Assembly: GCF_023204875.1 (NCBI RefSeq)
Contig: NZ_CP096247.1
Span: 2,666,001-2,730,000, forward strand
Direction: 5' to 3'
Source: Prevotella sp. E15-22
GTDB lineage: Bacteria; Bacteroidota; Bacteroidia; Bacteroidales; Bacteroidaceae
Length of the DNA stretch: 64,000 nt
Under the pieces are notes generated by a model. The model saw only the letters and a list, made by a program, of their open reading frames with translations, was not told where the DNA came from and did not search any database. The position numbers and the translations under genes are program-made. Positions 43,005-51,374 of this stretch are shown here, piece after piece (positions within the stretch are counted from its first letter, which is position 1; each line of letters opens with the position of its first letter).

Positions 43005-46004
43005 CTATTCCGCCTCAGTCGTAGGCAATAGCACCACGCCCGTCTGCTTCTTGCCGTCCATCATCACCTTGAGCGGACGCTCGAAGCGCACATGGCGCAC
43101 ATGTTCAGTCTCCTCGATAGCAGGCATGCTGTCGAGGATTTCTTTTTGCATCACACCGTCGCCCGTATAGGTATTGATGGTGAAGTAGCCCACACCAAAC
43201 GAGGTAAGGTTCTGGAAGAAGTGCGTGCCCTGCGAGGGGTCCACGTGATAGTTCTTCAGTCCAGCCTCCACGATGACGCGTGCCGCCGAGATATGCGGCC
43301 ATTTCACAGGGATACCCAGCCAGTAGTCGCTCGAGCCCCAGCGTCCTGGTCCAATCAGGATATAGTTCTTATCCTCGTTCAGGAACTTACGGTTGATGGT
43401 CTCAATCTCATCGGCAATCATCGGGTTGTTGGCCGCCGTAAAGTTCTCGTCGGTCTTCACATACACCACATCGAACACATCCTCCGAGATACCATGACCC
43501 AGCGAGTTATTCGAGCGCAGCAGACACTGCTCGTCAGGAATCTGCTGCAGGTCTTCGTCCAGCACCTGCTTCGAGTCCACGATAGGACGGATCTGCAACA
43601 GGTAGAACTCGCCCGTACGGTCGTCGTTCAGGTTGCAGGCAAACTCAATCTCCACAGGCCGGCGCATCTCGTCCGAGCCGAACTTCTGCGACATCTGGAG
43701 AAGCTCAGGCAAAGGAAAGACACCCTGCTGCAGCACACCACAGAACGAGATAATCTTTCGTCCGCCCTCGTAGATACCGTCACGAATCACCTGGTCCATG
43801 GGGTCGTAGGTCGAGGCGATATACGTCAGCGAGCCATCCTCATCAGCCTGGCGCACTCGCATCTTCTTGATGTTGAAGCCGTCGTCCACCTGGAAGTCGT
43901 CGCCCACATGACTCATATCCAGTGCATAGAAGCGCGTCTGCGTATCGCGCAGCGCCGTCTCCATCTCGCTGGTCTGCAGCACCTGATGTGGGTGATAAGG
44001 ACTCACGCGCAGCGTCTGTCCGCCGTCCACGATATATTTTCCAAGTCCCAGAGCCAGCGAGGCAATACCCTCCTCGGCCGTCTCGTCGCCAATGGGATAG
44101 TAGTTCAACGAGCGCAGCACACCCGAGAACGTAGGATAGTAGAGGTCGCCATAGCGATGACCCACCACCTCTTGCAGTATCACCGCCATCTTCTCCTGGT
44201 CGATAACGTTCTGCGTGGCCGTCATGTAAGCCTTCGAGTCGCGATAATAGACGCTGGCATACACACTCTTGATAGCACAGGCCAGCATGCGCAGCATCTC
44301 GTACTTATCGTCGAGCCAGGGAATCATATAGGTTGAATAGATACCCGCAAACGGCTGATAGTGCGAGTCCTCCAGCAGCGAGCTCGAGCGCACGGCGATA
44401 GGTGTCTTGATGGCGTCGAAGAAAATGAAGAAGTCCTCAATGAGATCATCGGGCAACTGCGCCTTGAGGAAGTGCTGCAGAATCACCTCGTCAGGCGCAT
44501 CGCTCAAGGCTATCGACCACAGGTTATTGTCGTCCATAAAGCGGTCGAAGAAGTCGGTACACAGCACCACCGTCTTAGGAATCTGCACGGTGGCGTTCTC
44601 AAACTGGTTCAGTTCCGGATGGCGCTTGATGATATTATCGAGGAACGCCAGGCCACGGCCCTTGCCGCCCAGCGAGCCCTCGCCGATGCGGGCAAAGTGG
44701 GCATAGCGGTCGAACTTCAGTCGGTCGAACACAGCCACCACGCCAATGTTCTTCATCCTACGATACTGCACGATAGCGTCGAAGATAATCTGTCGGTGGG
44801 CATCCACATCCTGCAGCTTATGCCATGTGACATGCTTCAGAAACTGCGACACAGGGAAGATGGCTCGTGCACAGAGCCAGCGACTCATATGGTTACGACG
44901 GATGTGGTGCATCAGCGAGTTGTGAGGAATCTTGAAGATATTATCCTGCAGTTCCTTCAGTGTTTTCACGCGTGCCACCTCCTCGTGGGTCTCTGGGTCA
45001 CGGAACACGAAGTCGCCAAAGCCCAGGTGCTCCTCAATCATCTTGCGCAGGTCCACATTAAACTTCTTCGAGTTCTTGTCCAGGAAGTCAAAACCCTCGG
45101 CCCACGCCTTCTCGCGGTTCTGCACCTCACTGCTCTCCAGTATCAGGGGCACATACTCATCATGCTGACGGATGGCGCGCAGCAACTTCAGTCCTGCCTC
45201 AGGGTCGCCCTCCTCCACATGACTCAGTCGGCCAACAGGCGTCTGCATCGGGAAACGTGTATCACTGATCACACCCAGCGTATTCTCTGCATACTTCTCG
45301 TAAATCTGCATCGCCTCCTCATAGTTCGTGGCCAGCACCACCTTGGGGCGTCCACGCTTACGCTGGGCGGCAGCATGGGGGTTCAGGGCCTCCGTCGAAA
45401 AATTCTTCGACTGCTGCAGAATATAATTATAGAGGTTAGGCAGCACACTCGAGTAGAAGCGGATATTATCCTCCACCAGCAGAATCATCTGCACGCCAGC
45501 CTCCTCAATATCATGTTCAATGTTCATCTTATCCTCAATCAACTTAATGATCGACAGGATAAGGTTCGTGTTGCCCAGCCAGCAGAACACATAGTCGAAG
45601 ATACTCATATCCTCGTTCTGCATGCGCTTGGTGATACCATGACTGAAAGGTGTCAGCACCACGCAGGGCACCGATGGCTGTATGCTCTTCACCTCGCGTG
45701 CCACAGTAAAGGCGTCGTTATCGGCCGTACCAGGCATACAAATCACCAGGTCGATGTTCGTCTCGTCCAGCACGCGGCGCGCCTCCTCAATGGTACTCAC
45801 CTGGGTGAAGATAGGAGGAAAGCGCATGCCCAGTTCGGTATACTCATCAAAGATTTTCTCGTCCACGCGACCGTCGTCCTCGAGCATAAACGCATCATAG
45901 GGGTTGGCCACTATAAGAACGTTGAAGATGCGTCGCGTCATCAGGTTGACGAACGACACATCTTTCAAGTAGAGGGAGTTAAACTCCTGTGGAACATTTG
46001 CCAT
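43005..46004 (-). CDS. PEP/pyruvate-binding (PPDK N-terminal) protein with two receiver-like N-terminal domains
   Basis: 999 residues. Residues about 27-150 and 172-330 look like two CheY-like modules (FNVLIVANPYDAFMLEDDGR; MILLVEDNIRFYSS and VISDTRFPMQTPVG). Residues about 445-880 match the ATP-grasp part of PPDK/PEP synthase (GEGSLGGKGRGLAFL, AVRSSSLLEDS, ADEDGSLT, EIEFACNL...LLQIRPI). The phosphohistidine swivel domain and the PEP-binding barrel of true PEP synthase are absent, so it is not a complete PEP synthase. Similar proteins occur in other Bacteroidales; the reaction is unknown. It starts 10 bp after the S41 protease stop. Confidence 0.8.
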   Translation of the reverse strand: MANVPQEFNSLYLKDVSFVNLMTRRIFNVLIVANPYDAFMLEDDGRVDEKIFDEYTELGMRFPPIFTQVSTIEEARRVLDETNIDLVICMPGTADNDAFTVAREVKSIQPSVPCVVLTPFSHGITKRMQNEDMSIFDYVFCWLGNTNLILSIIKLIEDKMNIEHDIEEAGVQMILLVEDNIRFYSSVLPNLYNYILQQSKNFSTEALNPHAAAQRKRGRPKVVLATNYEEAMQIYEKYAENTLGVISDTRFPMQTPVGRLSHVEEGDPEAGLKLLRAIRQHDEYVPLILESSEVQNREKAWAEGFDFLDKNSKKFNVDLRKMIEEHLGFGDFVFRDPETHEEVARVKTLKELQDNIFKIPHNSLMHHIRRNHMSRWLCARAIFPVSQFLKHVTWHKLQDVDAHRQIIFDAIVQYRRMKNIGVVAVFDRLKFDRYAHFARIGEGSLGGKGRGLAFLDNIIKRHPELNQFENATVQIPKTVVLCTDFFDRFMDDNNLWSIALSDAPDEVILQHFLKAQLPDDLIEDFFIFFDAIKTPIAVRSSSLLEDSHYQPFAGIYSTYMIPWLDDKYEMLRMLACAIKSVYASVYYRDSKAYMTATQNVIDQEKMAVILQEVVGHRYGDLYYPTFSGVLRSLNYYPIGDETAEEGIASLALGLGKYIVDGGQTLRVSPYHPHQVLQTSEMETALRDTQTRFYALDMSHVGDDFQVDDGFNIKKMRVRQADEDGSLTYIASTYDPMDQVIRDGIYEGGRKIISFCGVLQQGVFPLPELLQMSQKFGSDEMRRPVEIEFACNLNDDRTGEFYLLQIRPIVDSKQVLDEDLQQIPDEQCLLRSNNSLGHGISEDVFDVVYVKTDENFTAANNPMIADEIETINRKFLNEDKNYILIGPGRWGSSDYWLGIPVKWPHISAARVIVEAGLKNYHVDPSQGTHFFQNLTSFGVGYFTINTYTGDGVMQKEILDSMPAIEETEHVRHVRFERPLKVMMDGKKQTGVVLLPTTEAE

Positions 46005-46014
46005 ATCTTGGGGT

Positions 46015-47679
46015 TTACTTCTTTTGCTTTACGGGTTGAAGAATGCGCTGGTATTCAGCAGGGTCGTTGAGTATGCGCTCGGCCTCTCTGAGCTGACCGT
46101 CGTAGTTCAGTCCAGCCTCCAGCGAACCCTTCTGATAGTAGTAGGCAGCGATGATGTCCAACTCCAGCACCTGCTGAATGGTCTTGCGATGCTTGTCCAG
46201 GTCGCTGGCCACATTATGTTTCAGTTTCTTCTCCAGTGCGTCGAAAGCCTCCTTGGCGTCGTCATAGTAGCCCTCAAACTTCGCTGTCTTCACCAGCTCG
46301 TCAAACTGCTTCTGCGACACGGGGTCGTAAGTAAACCCACTGTCGATGACACGCTGACGGAACGCCTGCCAGTCGGCCTCAGTCAGGTGGAAGTCCTTGG
46401 CTGGCGCAATCGTGGGATGATGGTCCAGATAGTCCACCACATAGTCGAACATCACCTCAGTCGAGTCGACGCCACTGGCCGACAGATAGTAGGCGATATT
46501 AGGCATCGTATCACTCTTCACCTCCACATCGGGCATGATGCCGCCGCCGTCGCGCACCTCACGTCCGCCACGGGTGTGAAACACCGTGGTCAGCGAGTCG
46601 GCAATGCGTTCTTTGCCATTGCGCTTATAGTTGATAGCCTGGATGCAGCGCCCACTGGGAATATAATAGTGGGCCGTAGTGATCTTCACGTTCGTGTTAT
46701 AGGGCAGGTCCATAGGCACCTGCACCAAGCCCTTGCCATACGTGCGCGTACCTAAGATAACTGCACGATCCAGGTCCTGCAGGGCGCCACTGGTAATCTC
46801 CGAGGCCGAGGCGGTCTCGCCGTTCACCAGCACCACCATGGGCATCACGGTGTCCACAGGCTCCAGTCGGGTCTTATACACACGGTTGGCCTGACGCACC
46901 TTACCCTTGTTCTCTACCACCGTCTGCTCCTGCGGCACCCACAGGTTCACAATATCCACGGCCTCCATCTCGCTGCCGCCGCCATTGCTGCGCAGGTCGA
47001 AGATCAGGGCCTTGGCACCTTGGTTCTTCAGGTCGATAAAGGCGCGGCGCACCTCTTTGGCGCATCCCTCAGTAAACTGATTCAGGTTGATATAGCCAAT
47101 GTTGCCTGGGCGCATACCGTAGTAGGGCAGCACGGGCAACTGGATATTGCGGCGCGTAATCTTGAACTTCATTTCCTTGCCTGTCGAGGGGCGTTTCACC
47201 TTCAGCACAAAACTGGTGCCGGCATCGCCACGCAGGTGCGAGCTCACATAGCTCACGTTCTTGTCGGTCATCGTCGTATCGTCGATGCTCAGGATGATGT
47301 CGCCCTTGTGCAGTCCCACCTCGGCAGCAGGCATGCCCTCATAGGGCTCGTCGATCACGGCATGCTTCAGGCGTGTGTGATACTTTATTAATGCGCCTAT
47401 GCCTGCATACTTACCCGTGAGCATCATCTGCAGGTTCTTCGTCTCCTCCTCAGGGAAATACTCGGTATAGGGGTCCAGCGAGCGCAGCATGCCGTTGATG
47501 GCTGCCGTCATCGTCTGCTTGGGGTTCAGCGTATCCACATAAAAGAGGTCGAGATTACTGTATAGCGAGTTGAAGATATCCAGGTTCTTGCCTACCTCCA
47601 ACTGGTGGTTCTCTTGGGCCGAAAGGGTCATGGGTAGCATGGCCACCATCATCAATATTGTTTTTATACGTCTGTTCAT
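46015..47679 (-). CDS. S41 family C-terminal processing peptidase
   Basis: 554 residues from the ATG at 47679 (MNRRIKTILMM); the frame is open to 47718 but that part is not signal-like. Signal peptide (about 1-21), a helical region, a PDZ domain (about 80-170; EGMPAAEVGLHKGDIILSID) and the S41 catalytic core with the serine in NGETASASEITSG (about 287-299) and the general base Lys316 in TYGKG. Substrates are envelope proteins, not identifiable here. It is first of a two-gene unit with the PEP/pyruvate-binding gene. Confidence 0.93.
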   Translation of the reverse strand: MNRRIKTILMMVAMLPMTLSAQENHQLEVGKNLDIFNSLYSNLDLFYVDTLNPKQTMTAAINGMLRSLDPYTEYFPEEETKNLQMMLTGKYAGIGALIKYHTRLKHAVIDEPYEGMPAAEVGLHKGDIILSIDDTTMTDKNVSYVSSHLRGDAGTSFVLKVKRPSTGKEMKFKITRRNIQLPVLPYYGMRPGNIGYINLNQFTEGCAKEVRRAFIDLKNQGAKALIFDLRSNGGGSEMEAVDIVNLWVPQEQTVVENKGKVRQANRVYKTRLEPVDTVMPMVVLVNGETASASEITSGALQDLDRAVILGTRTYGKGLVQVPMDLPYNTNVKITTAHYYIPSGRCIQAINYKRNGKERIADSLTTVFHTRGGREVRDGGGIMPDVEVKSDTMPNIAYYLSASGVDSTEVMFDYVVDYLDHHPTIAPAKDFHLTEADWQAFRQRVIDSGFTYDPVSQKQFDELVKTAKFEGYYDDAKEAFDALEKKLKHNVASDLDKHRKTIQQVLELDIIAAYYYQKGSLEAGLNYDGQLREAERILNDPAEYQRILQPVKQKK

Positions 47680-47733
47680 ATACGTCTTTGTTAGTAAACA
47701 CCGCAAATTGGCGGCCATTCGTTATTTTGACTG

Positions 47734-47741
47734 CAAATTTA
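47734..47741 (-). promoter_or_regulatory. Promoter -7 element for the S41 protease gene
   Basis: Reads TAAATTTG then C on the minus strand, 54 bp from the start codon. Confidence 0.45.
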
Positions 47742-47822
47742 GCGTATTCTCCCCAAAAACACATCCTTTTTCCCTACTTTTTATAAAAAAATCACTTTTT
47801 TCTAAAATTTTTCTCGAAAAAG

Positions 47823-47854
47823 TTTGCGTAATTCAATTTTTCGCCGTACCTTTG
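47823..47854 (+). promoter_or_regulatory. Complete Bacteroidota promoter for tRNA-Asn
   Basis: TTTG (47823-47826), 20 nt spacer, TACCTTTG (47847-47854) then C. It lies 30 bp upstream of the tRNA and matches the consensus in both parts and spacing. Confidence 0.85.
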
Positions 47855-47884
47855 CACCCGCAAATCAGAAATGACACGCACACT

Positions 47885-47958
47885 GCTTCAGTAGCTCAGT
47901 TGGTTAGAGCACCTGACTGTTAATCAGGGGGTCGTTGGTTCAAGCCCATCCTGAAGCG
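47885..47958 (+). tRNA. tRNA-Asn (anticodon GTT)
   Basis: 74 nt. Acceptor arms GCTTCAG / CTGAAGC pair perfectly with discriminator G. D-arm GCTC...GAGC, anticodon stem CCTGA/TCAGG with loop CTGTTAA (anticodon GTT at 47919-47921), T loop TTCAAGC. The T stem GTTGG/CCATC has one T-T mismatch. The 3' CCA is not encoded. It is flanked by its own promoter and a hairpin terminator. Confidence 0.95.
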
Positions 47959-47961
47959 CCT

Positions 47962-47996
47962 AAAGGGAGTTAGAGAAATCTAACTCCTTTTTCTTT
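47962..47996 (+). terminator. Terminator after tRNA-Asn
   Basis: Stem GGAGTTAGA / TCTAACTCC with loop GAAA, followed by TTTTTC and more T; starts 4 bp after the tRNA. Confidence 0.85.
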
Positions 47997-48062
47997 TCCA
48001 TCTGAACAAATTTTGGTTATCTATTTACGTTTTTTTAAGTATTACATTTGTGTTACATTTTA

Positions 48063-48109
48063 CAAAAACCAGCAAAGTGGGGTCGCTGAAGCGATAGCCC
48101 CCACTTGCT
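48063..48109 (-). terminator. Terminator after the 129-aa unknown gene
   Basis: On the minus strand AGCAAGTGGGG pairs with CCCCACTTTGCT (one bulge) around a loop that has its own small stem (TCGCT/AGCGA), then GGTTTTTG. It lies 24 bp past the gene's stop. Confidence 0.7.
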
Positions 48110-48132
48110 GAATCCTGTGTGTATGTCACAAA

Positions 48133-48522
48133 CTAAATCAGTTGTGCAATGATTTGCACATGCTTGCCTTCATAGAAACGAGGTTCAAAGACGGGATTGT
48201 ATTTGAAATCGCCAAAGCGGAACAACTGAAGGCCACAGAACTGATGATCGTCGCTCAGACAGAGTTCCAGGCGGAAGTTGCCGTTAACTCCAACCACGGG
48301 TTTGCCCTTCTGCACGATGTCAACAGCCATCTTGTCAAAGGGCATCTCCAGCAGGCGCTCCAAACGCTCTCCCTCAGAGGGGCTATATTCCAGTATGTAG
48401 GCCTTAACCTGGCTCTGAGTAGGCGTATAGATGGCCTTGGTTGAAAACAATGATTTCTTAATCTCGATATGCGTATATGCGGAAAGGGCAGCAGCCATCT
48501 CCAAGTGTTTGATACTTGACAT
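48133..48522 (-). CDS. Conserved-looking hypothetical protein, 129 aa
   Basis: Not recognised. 129 residues, no signal peptide or membrane segment, mixed alpha/beta composition, and one sharp stretch with good coding character (VGVNGNFRLELCLSDDHQF, about residues 77-95). It has its own hairpin terminator and begins 70 bp after an unrelated small gene on the same strand. The region between this gene and the tRNA holds only terminators. Confidence 0.6.
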   Translation of the reverse strand: MSSIKHLEMAAALSAYTHIEIKKSLFSTKAIYTPTQSQVKAYILEYSPSEGERLERLLEMPFDKMAVDIVQKGKPVVGVNGNFRLELCLSDDHQFCGLQLFRFGDFKYNPVFEPRFYEGKHVQIIAQLI

Positions 48523-48591
48523 AGTTGTTACAAATTATAAATTAATAAAGTGAATTGATTTTGTGTGTCCTTGTGAAATCAGACAACTACG

Positions 48592-48999
48592 TCAACGAAT
48601 GATGTGCCTCAGTGCGATGACATAGTAGTCGCACGAGGCCGACATGCAGAATGGAGCCGTCTCCTGGCGGCACCTGCTGTCGTAAAAGAAATTAAGCTGT
48701 TTGACAATATGTTGCCGCAGGGCAAAGCTACCGAGCGGCGTGATGGTTCTTTCTGTTTTAGAGCCTTGTGAGGGCAGGATGCGCTGAGGGCGTGAACTGC
48801 AGACACGATAGAGCTGTGAGGCATCAGTCAGCGTGGCTTCATGATGGTGATGTTGCTGAGGAGTTATGACCGATGACTCAGCACGCTCTGGCAAGCTTTG
48901 CGAATACACAGTTTTTTGTTCTTGCCAGTTCTGCAAGACTGTCAAGCATACAGCTAATAGTGCTATCCAAAGCCAAATAAAACTGCGCTTCTGTTTCAT
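48592..48999 (-). CDS. Small secreted or membrane-anchored protein of unknown function
   Basis: 135 residues from the ATG at 48999 (MKQKRSFIWLWIALLAVCL); an ATG at 49020 would lie over the promoter. One hydrophobic segment (about residues 8-22), then a His-rich patch (QQHHHHEA, about 49-56) and a Cys-containing C-terminus (SRCRQETAPFCMSASCDYY). Not recognised as a family. The promoter element ends 8 bp upstream of this ATG. Confidence 0.55.
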   Translation of the reverse strand: MKQKRSFIWLWIALLAVCLTVLQNWQEQKTVYSQSLPERAESSVITPQQHHHHEATLTDASQLYRVCSSRPQRILPSQGSKTERTITPLGSFALRQHIVKQLNFFYDSRCRQETAPFCMSASCDYYVIALRHIIR

Positions 49000-49007
49000 T
49001 CTGCCTG

Positions 49008-49015
49008 CAAAGTTA
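49008..49015 (-). promoter_or_regulatory. Promoter -7 element for the small membrane protein gene
   Basis: Reads TAACTTTG then C on the minus strand; very close to the start codon at 48999. Confidence 0.5.
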
Positions 49016-49162
49016 GCCATTATTTTTTAGAAAATGCTTAGAAGCAATTATGAATTTGCATAATTAGAGAAAAATCCAATAATTATCATGTTAAAACACC
49101 TACGATGTTGAGATTTAATAACATTGTAATATAAATCCTTTCTATTTTTCGGAAAAAGTATA

Positions 49163-49170
49163 TAACTTTG
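49163..49170 (+). promoter_or_regulatory. Promoter -7 element for the two-component system
   Basis: TAACTTTG followed by C, 22 bp upstream of the response-regulator ATG. Just upstream is a palindrome TTTTTCGGAAAAA (49145-49157). A single TTGTAAT, like the half-sites at 53100-53154, occurs at 49124-49130. The rest of the 172-bp gap is A/T-rich without a gene. Confidence 0.5.
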
Positions 49171-49192
49171 CGTCTTGAAATTCAGAAGAATT

Positions 49193-49876
49193 ATGAAGAT
49201 ACTTGTTGTAGATGATGAGCAGGATATCTGTGAAATACTGCAATATAACCTCGAGAATGAAGGTTTTGAGGTGGTTACAGCCAATTCAGCAGAGGAGGCT
49301 CTGGAACTACCCCTACAAGATTATTCGCTTATTCTGCTAGATGTTATGATGGGAGAAATGTCGGGGTTCCAGATGGCGCGCAGACTAAAGAACGATCCCG
49401 CTACGACACAGATTCCCATTATCTTCATTACGGCACTGGACAGTGAGGACAATCTGGTAAAAGGACTCAATATCGGTGCTGACGACTATATCGCTAAGCC
49501 ACTGAGTATGAAGGAAGTGAAAGCCAGGGTGAAGGCTGTGCTCAGACGTACTCAATTGCAGCAAACCGTTCCTGCTGCTGCAGATAATACGATGACTTAC
49601 GAAGGAATTACGATTAATCTGAATGCCAAGACCGTTGTATGTGACGGGAAGGAACTGGATTTCACTAAGCTGGAATTTGAATTATTATCTTTCTTTCTCC
49701 AACATCCTAACAAGGTGTTTTCTCGGGAAGACTTATTGAAGTATTGTTGGCCACAGGATGTGCTGGTTCTTGACCGCACGGTAGACGTGAACATCACAAG
49801 ACTGCGTAAGAAGATAGGCCGTTATGGCAAACAAATAAAAACACGTGTAGGTTATGGCTACTGCTTTGAAAGATGA
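49193..49876 (+). CDS. Response regulator, OmpR/PhoB family (RprY-like)
   Basis: 227 residues. Receiver domain about 1-118 with phosphorylation site Asp50 (LILLDVMMGEM), Thr80 and Lys102 (DDYIAKPLS); winged-helix DNA-binding domain about 130-227 (TKLEFELLSFFLQHPNKVFS, VDVNITRLRKKIG, RVGYGYCF). It resembles RprY of Bacteroides. I start at the ATG at 49193 (MKILVVDDEQ). It overlaps the sensor kinase gene by 23 bp. The convergent neighbour is a phosphate cotransporter gene whose promoter carries a PhoB-like repeat array, so a role in phosphate control is possible. Confidence 0.93.
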   Translation: MKILVVDDEQDICEILQYNLENEGFEVVTANSAEEALELPLQDYSLILLDVMMGEMSGFQMARRLKNDPATTQIPIIFITALDSEDNLVKGLNIGADDYIAKPLSMKEVKARVKAVLRRTQLQQTVPAAADNTMTYEGITINLNAKTVVCDGKELDFTKLEFELLSFFLQHPNKVFSREDLLKYCWPQDVLVLDRTVDVNITRLRKKIGRYGKQIKTRVGYGYCFER

Positions 49877-51374
49877 GATTAAGCGAGAGCAGAACCAAAC
49901 TCGTTTGAGCTCTGCCGAGCGTGAGCATTTTGCGCCGGAGGCGAAAAGTAAATCCTTTCAGCGCAATCTGCTGTTCAGTATCGGTGGTGTTTTCCTGCTC
50001 TTTGCTGTTTGCTTTAGTGTGTATCAATACCAGCGTGAGAAGGAGTACAAGATTGACATTCTTCACTCACGTCTTCAGATGTACAACTATGAAATGGTAC
50101 AGACACTTGGTGAAGACAGTCTAACTAATAATCGTTTGTTTCGCGACTATGTAGAACGGCATAGCATGGAAGGACTTCGTGTGTCAATCATAGATAAGGA
50201 CGGACTGGTAATCCTGGATAGCTACGAGACCCAGGTGGATTCGCTGGGCAACCATCTTCAGCGAACAGAGATACAGCAGGCATTGCATCATGGCAACGGC
50301 TACGACATCAAGCGCCTGTCGCAATCCACCCACGAAACCTACTTTTACTCTGCTACCCGCTTCGGCAATGTCATCGTGCGTACTGCTGTGCCCTACTCTG
50401 CCGAGCTGACACGCTCGTTACAGGCCGACAGCACCTATATGTATTATGCCATTGTGCTGACGCTGCTGCTGGGTGTAGCCCTCTATTACATCACCCATCG
50501 CATCAGTCGCCATATCGGCTATCTGCGAGAGTTTGCCATGAAAGCCGAAGAGGGCCAACAGCTTGACCACGAACTGGAGCGACGTTTGCCTGACGACGAA
50601 TTAGGCGACATCAGTCATACCATCATTATGCTTTATTGGAAACTCCGTCATTCTGAGGAAGAAAAGGTACGCATCAAGCGCCAACTCACTCAGAATGCTG
50701 CCCATGAACTGAAGACGCCTGCCGCCAGCATTCACGGTTATCTGGAGAGCATTCTGGATCATCCCGACATGCCCGAAGACAAGAAAAAACACTTTCTGGA
50801 ACGCTGCTATGCCCAGAGTGAACGCATGACCAAACTACTGCTTGACATGAGTGCACTCACCAAGCTCGACGAGATGGACGACAGTCGTACAGACAGCCGA
50901 AGCGCATATCTGCAAGTTAACGTCGGTGCCATCGTACAGAATGTGCTCGAAGACACATCGCTGCAACTGAACGAAAAGCACATCACGCCATCCATACAGA
51001 TGCCCAACCATGTGGAAGTGCAGGGCGACGCAAGCCTCATCTACAGTATCTTCCGCAATCTGATTGACAACGCTATCGCCTACGCCACAGGAGCCTCGCG
51101 CATCGCAATCATCTGCAACGAGGTGGAGCACGAAGGGCGCCATTTCTATGAGTTCCAAGTGAGCGACGACGGCCCAGGCGTAGAACCAAAACATCTGGAA
51201 CACCTTTTTGAGCGTTTCTACCGTATCGACAAAGGGCGCAGCAGGAAACTCGGCGGCACAGGCCTCGGCCTCGCCATCGTTAAAAATGCTGTTGCTGTTC
51301 ACGGCGGAACAACAACAGCACAACTTACTCCAGGCGGAGGGCTCACCATCAGGTTTACACTCGCAAGGTTTTAG
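49854..51374 (+). CDS. Sensor histidine kinase (RprX/PhoR-like)
   Basis: 506 residues: cytoplasmic N-terminus, TM1 about 38-57, periplasmic sensor domain about 60-190, TM2 about 195-213, a HAMP-like linker, HisKA with His284 (NAAHELKTPAAS), and HATPase with N box (FRNLIDNAIAYA), G1 (VSDDGPGV) and G2 (KLGGTGLGLAIVK). The start overlaps the response-regulator gene by 23 bp. The stop overlaps the convergent Na/Pi cotransporter stop by 4 bp. Confidence 0.93.
   Translation: MATALKDEIKREQNQTRLSSAEREHFAPEAKSKSFQRNLLFSIGGVFLLFAVCFSVYQYQREKEYKIDILHSRLQMYNYEMVQTLGEDSLTNNRLFRDYVERHSMEGLRVSIIDKDGLVILDSYETQVDSLGNHLQRTEIQQALHHGNGYDIKRLSQSTHETYFYSATRFGNVIVRTAVPYSAELTRSLQADSTYMYYAIVLTLLLGVALYYITHRISRHIGYLREFAMKAEEGQQLDHELERRLPDDELGDISHTIIMLYWKLRHSEEEKVRIKRQLTQNAAHELKTPAASIHGYLESILDHPDMPEDKKKHFLERCYAQSERMTKLLLDMSALTKLDEMDDSRTDSRSAYLQVNVGAIVQNVLEDTSLQLNEKHITPSIQMPNHVEVQGDASLIYSIFRNLIDNAIAYATGASRIAIICNEVEHEGRHFYEFQVSDDGPGVEPKHLEHLFERFYRIDKGRSRKLGGTGLGLAIVKNAVAVHGGTTTAQLTPGGGLTIRFTLARF

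Noticed and set aside
44361..46070. 569-aa open frame on the plus strand over the PEP/pyruvate-binding gene
   Set aside because: Composition is biased to His, Leu and Arg and no motif is seen; the opposite strand has a coherent protein with family motifs.
47885..47958. Integration site of a mobile element at tRNA-Asn
   Set aside because: No integrase, no repeat of the tRNA 3' end in the window, and the neighbouring genes look like chromosomal genes.
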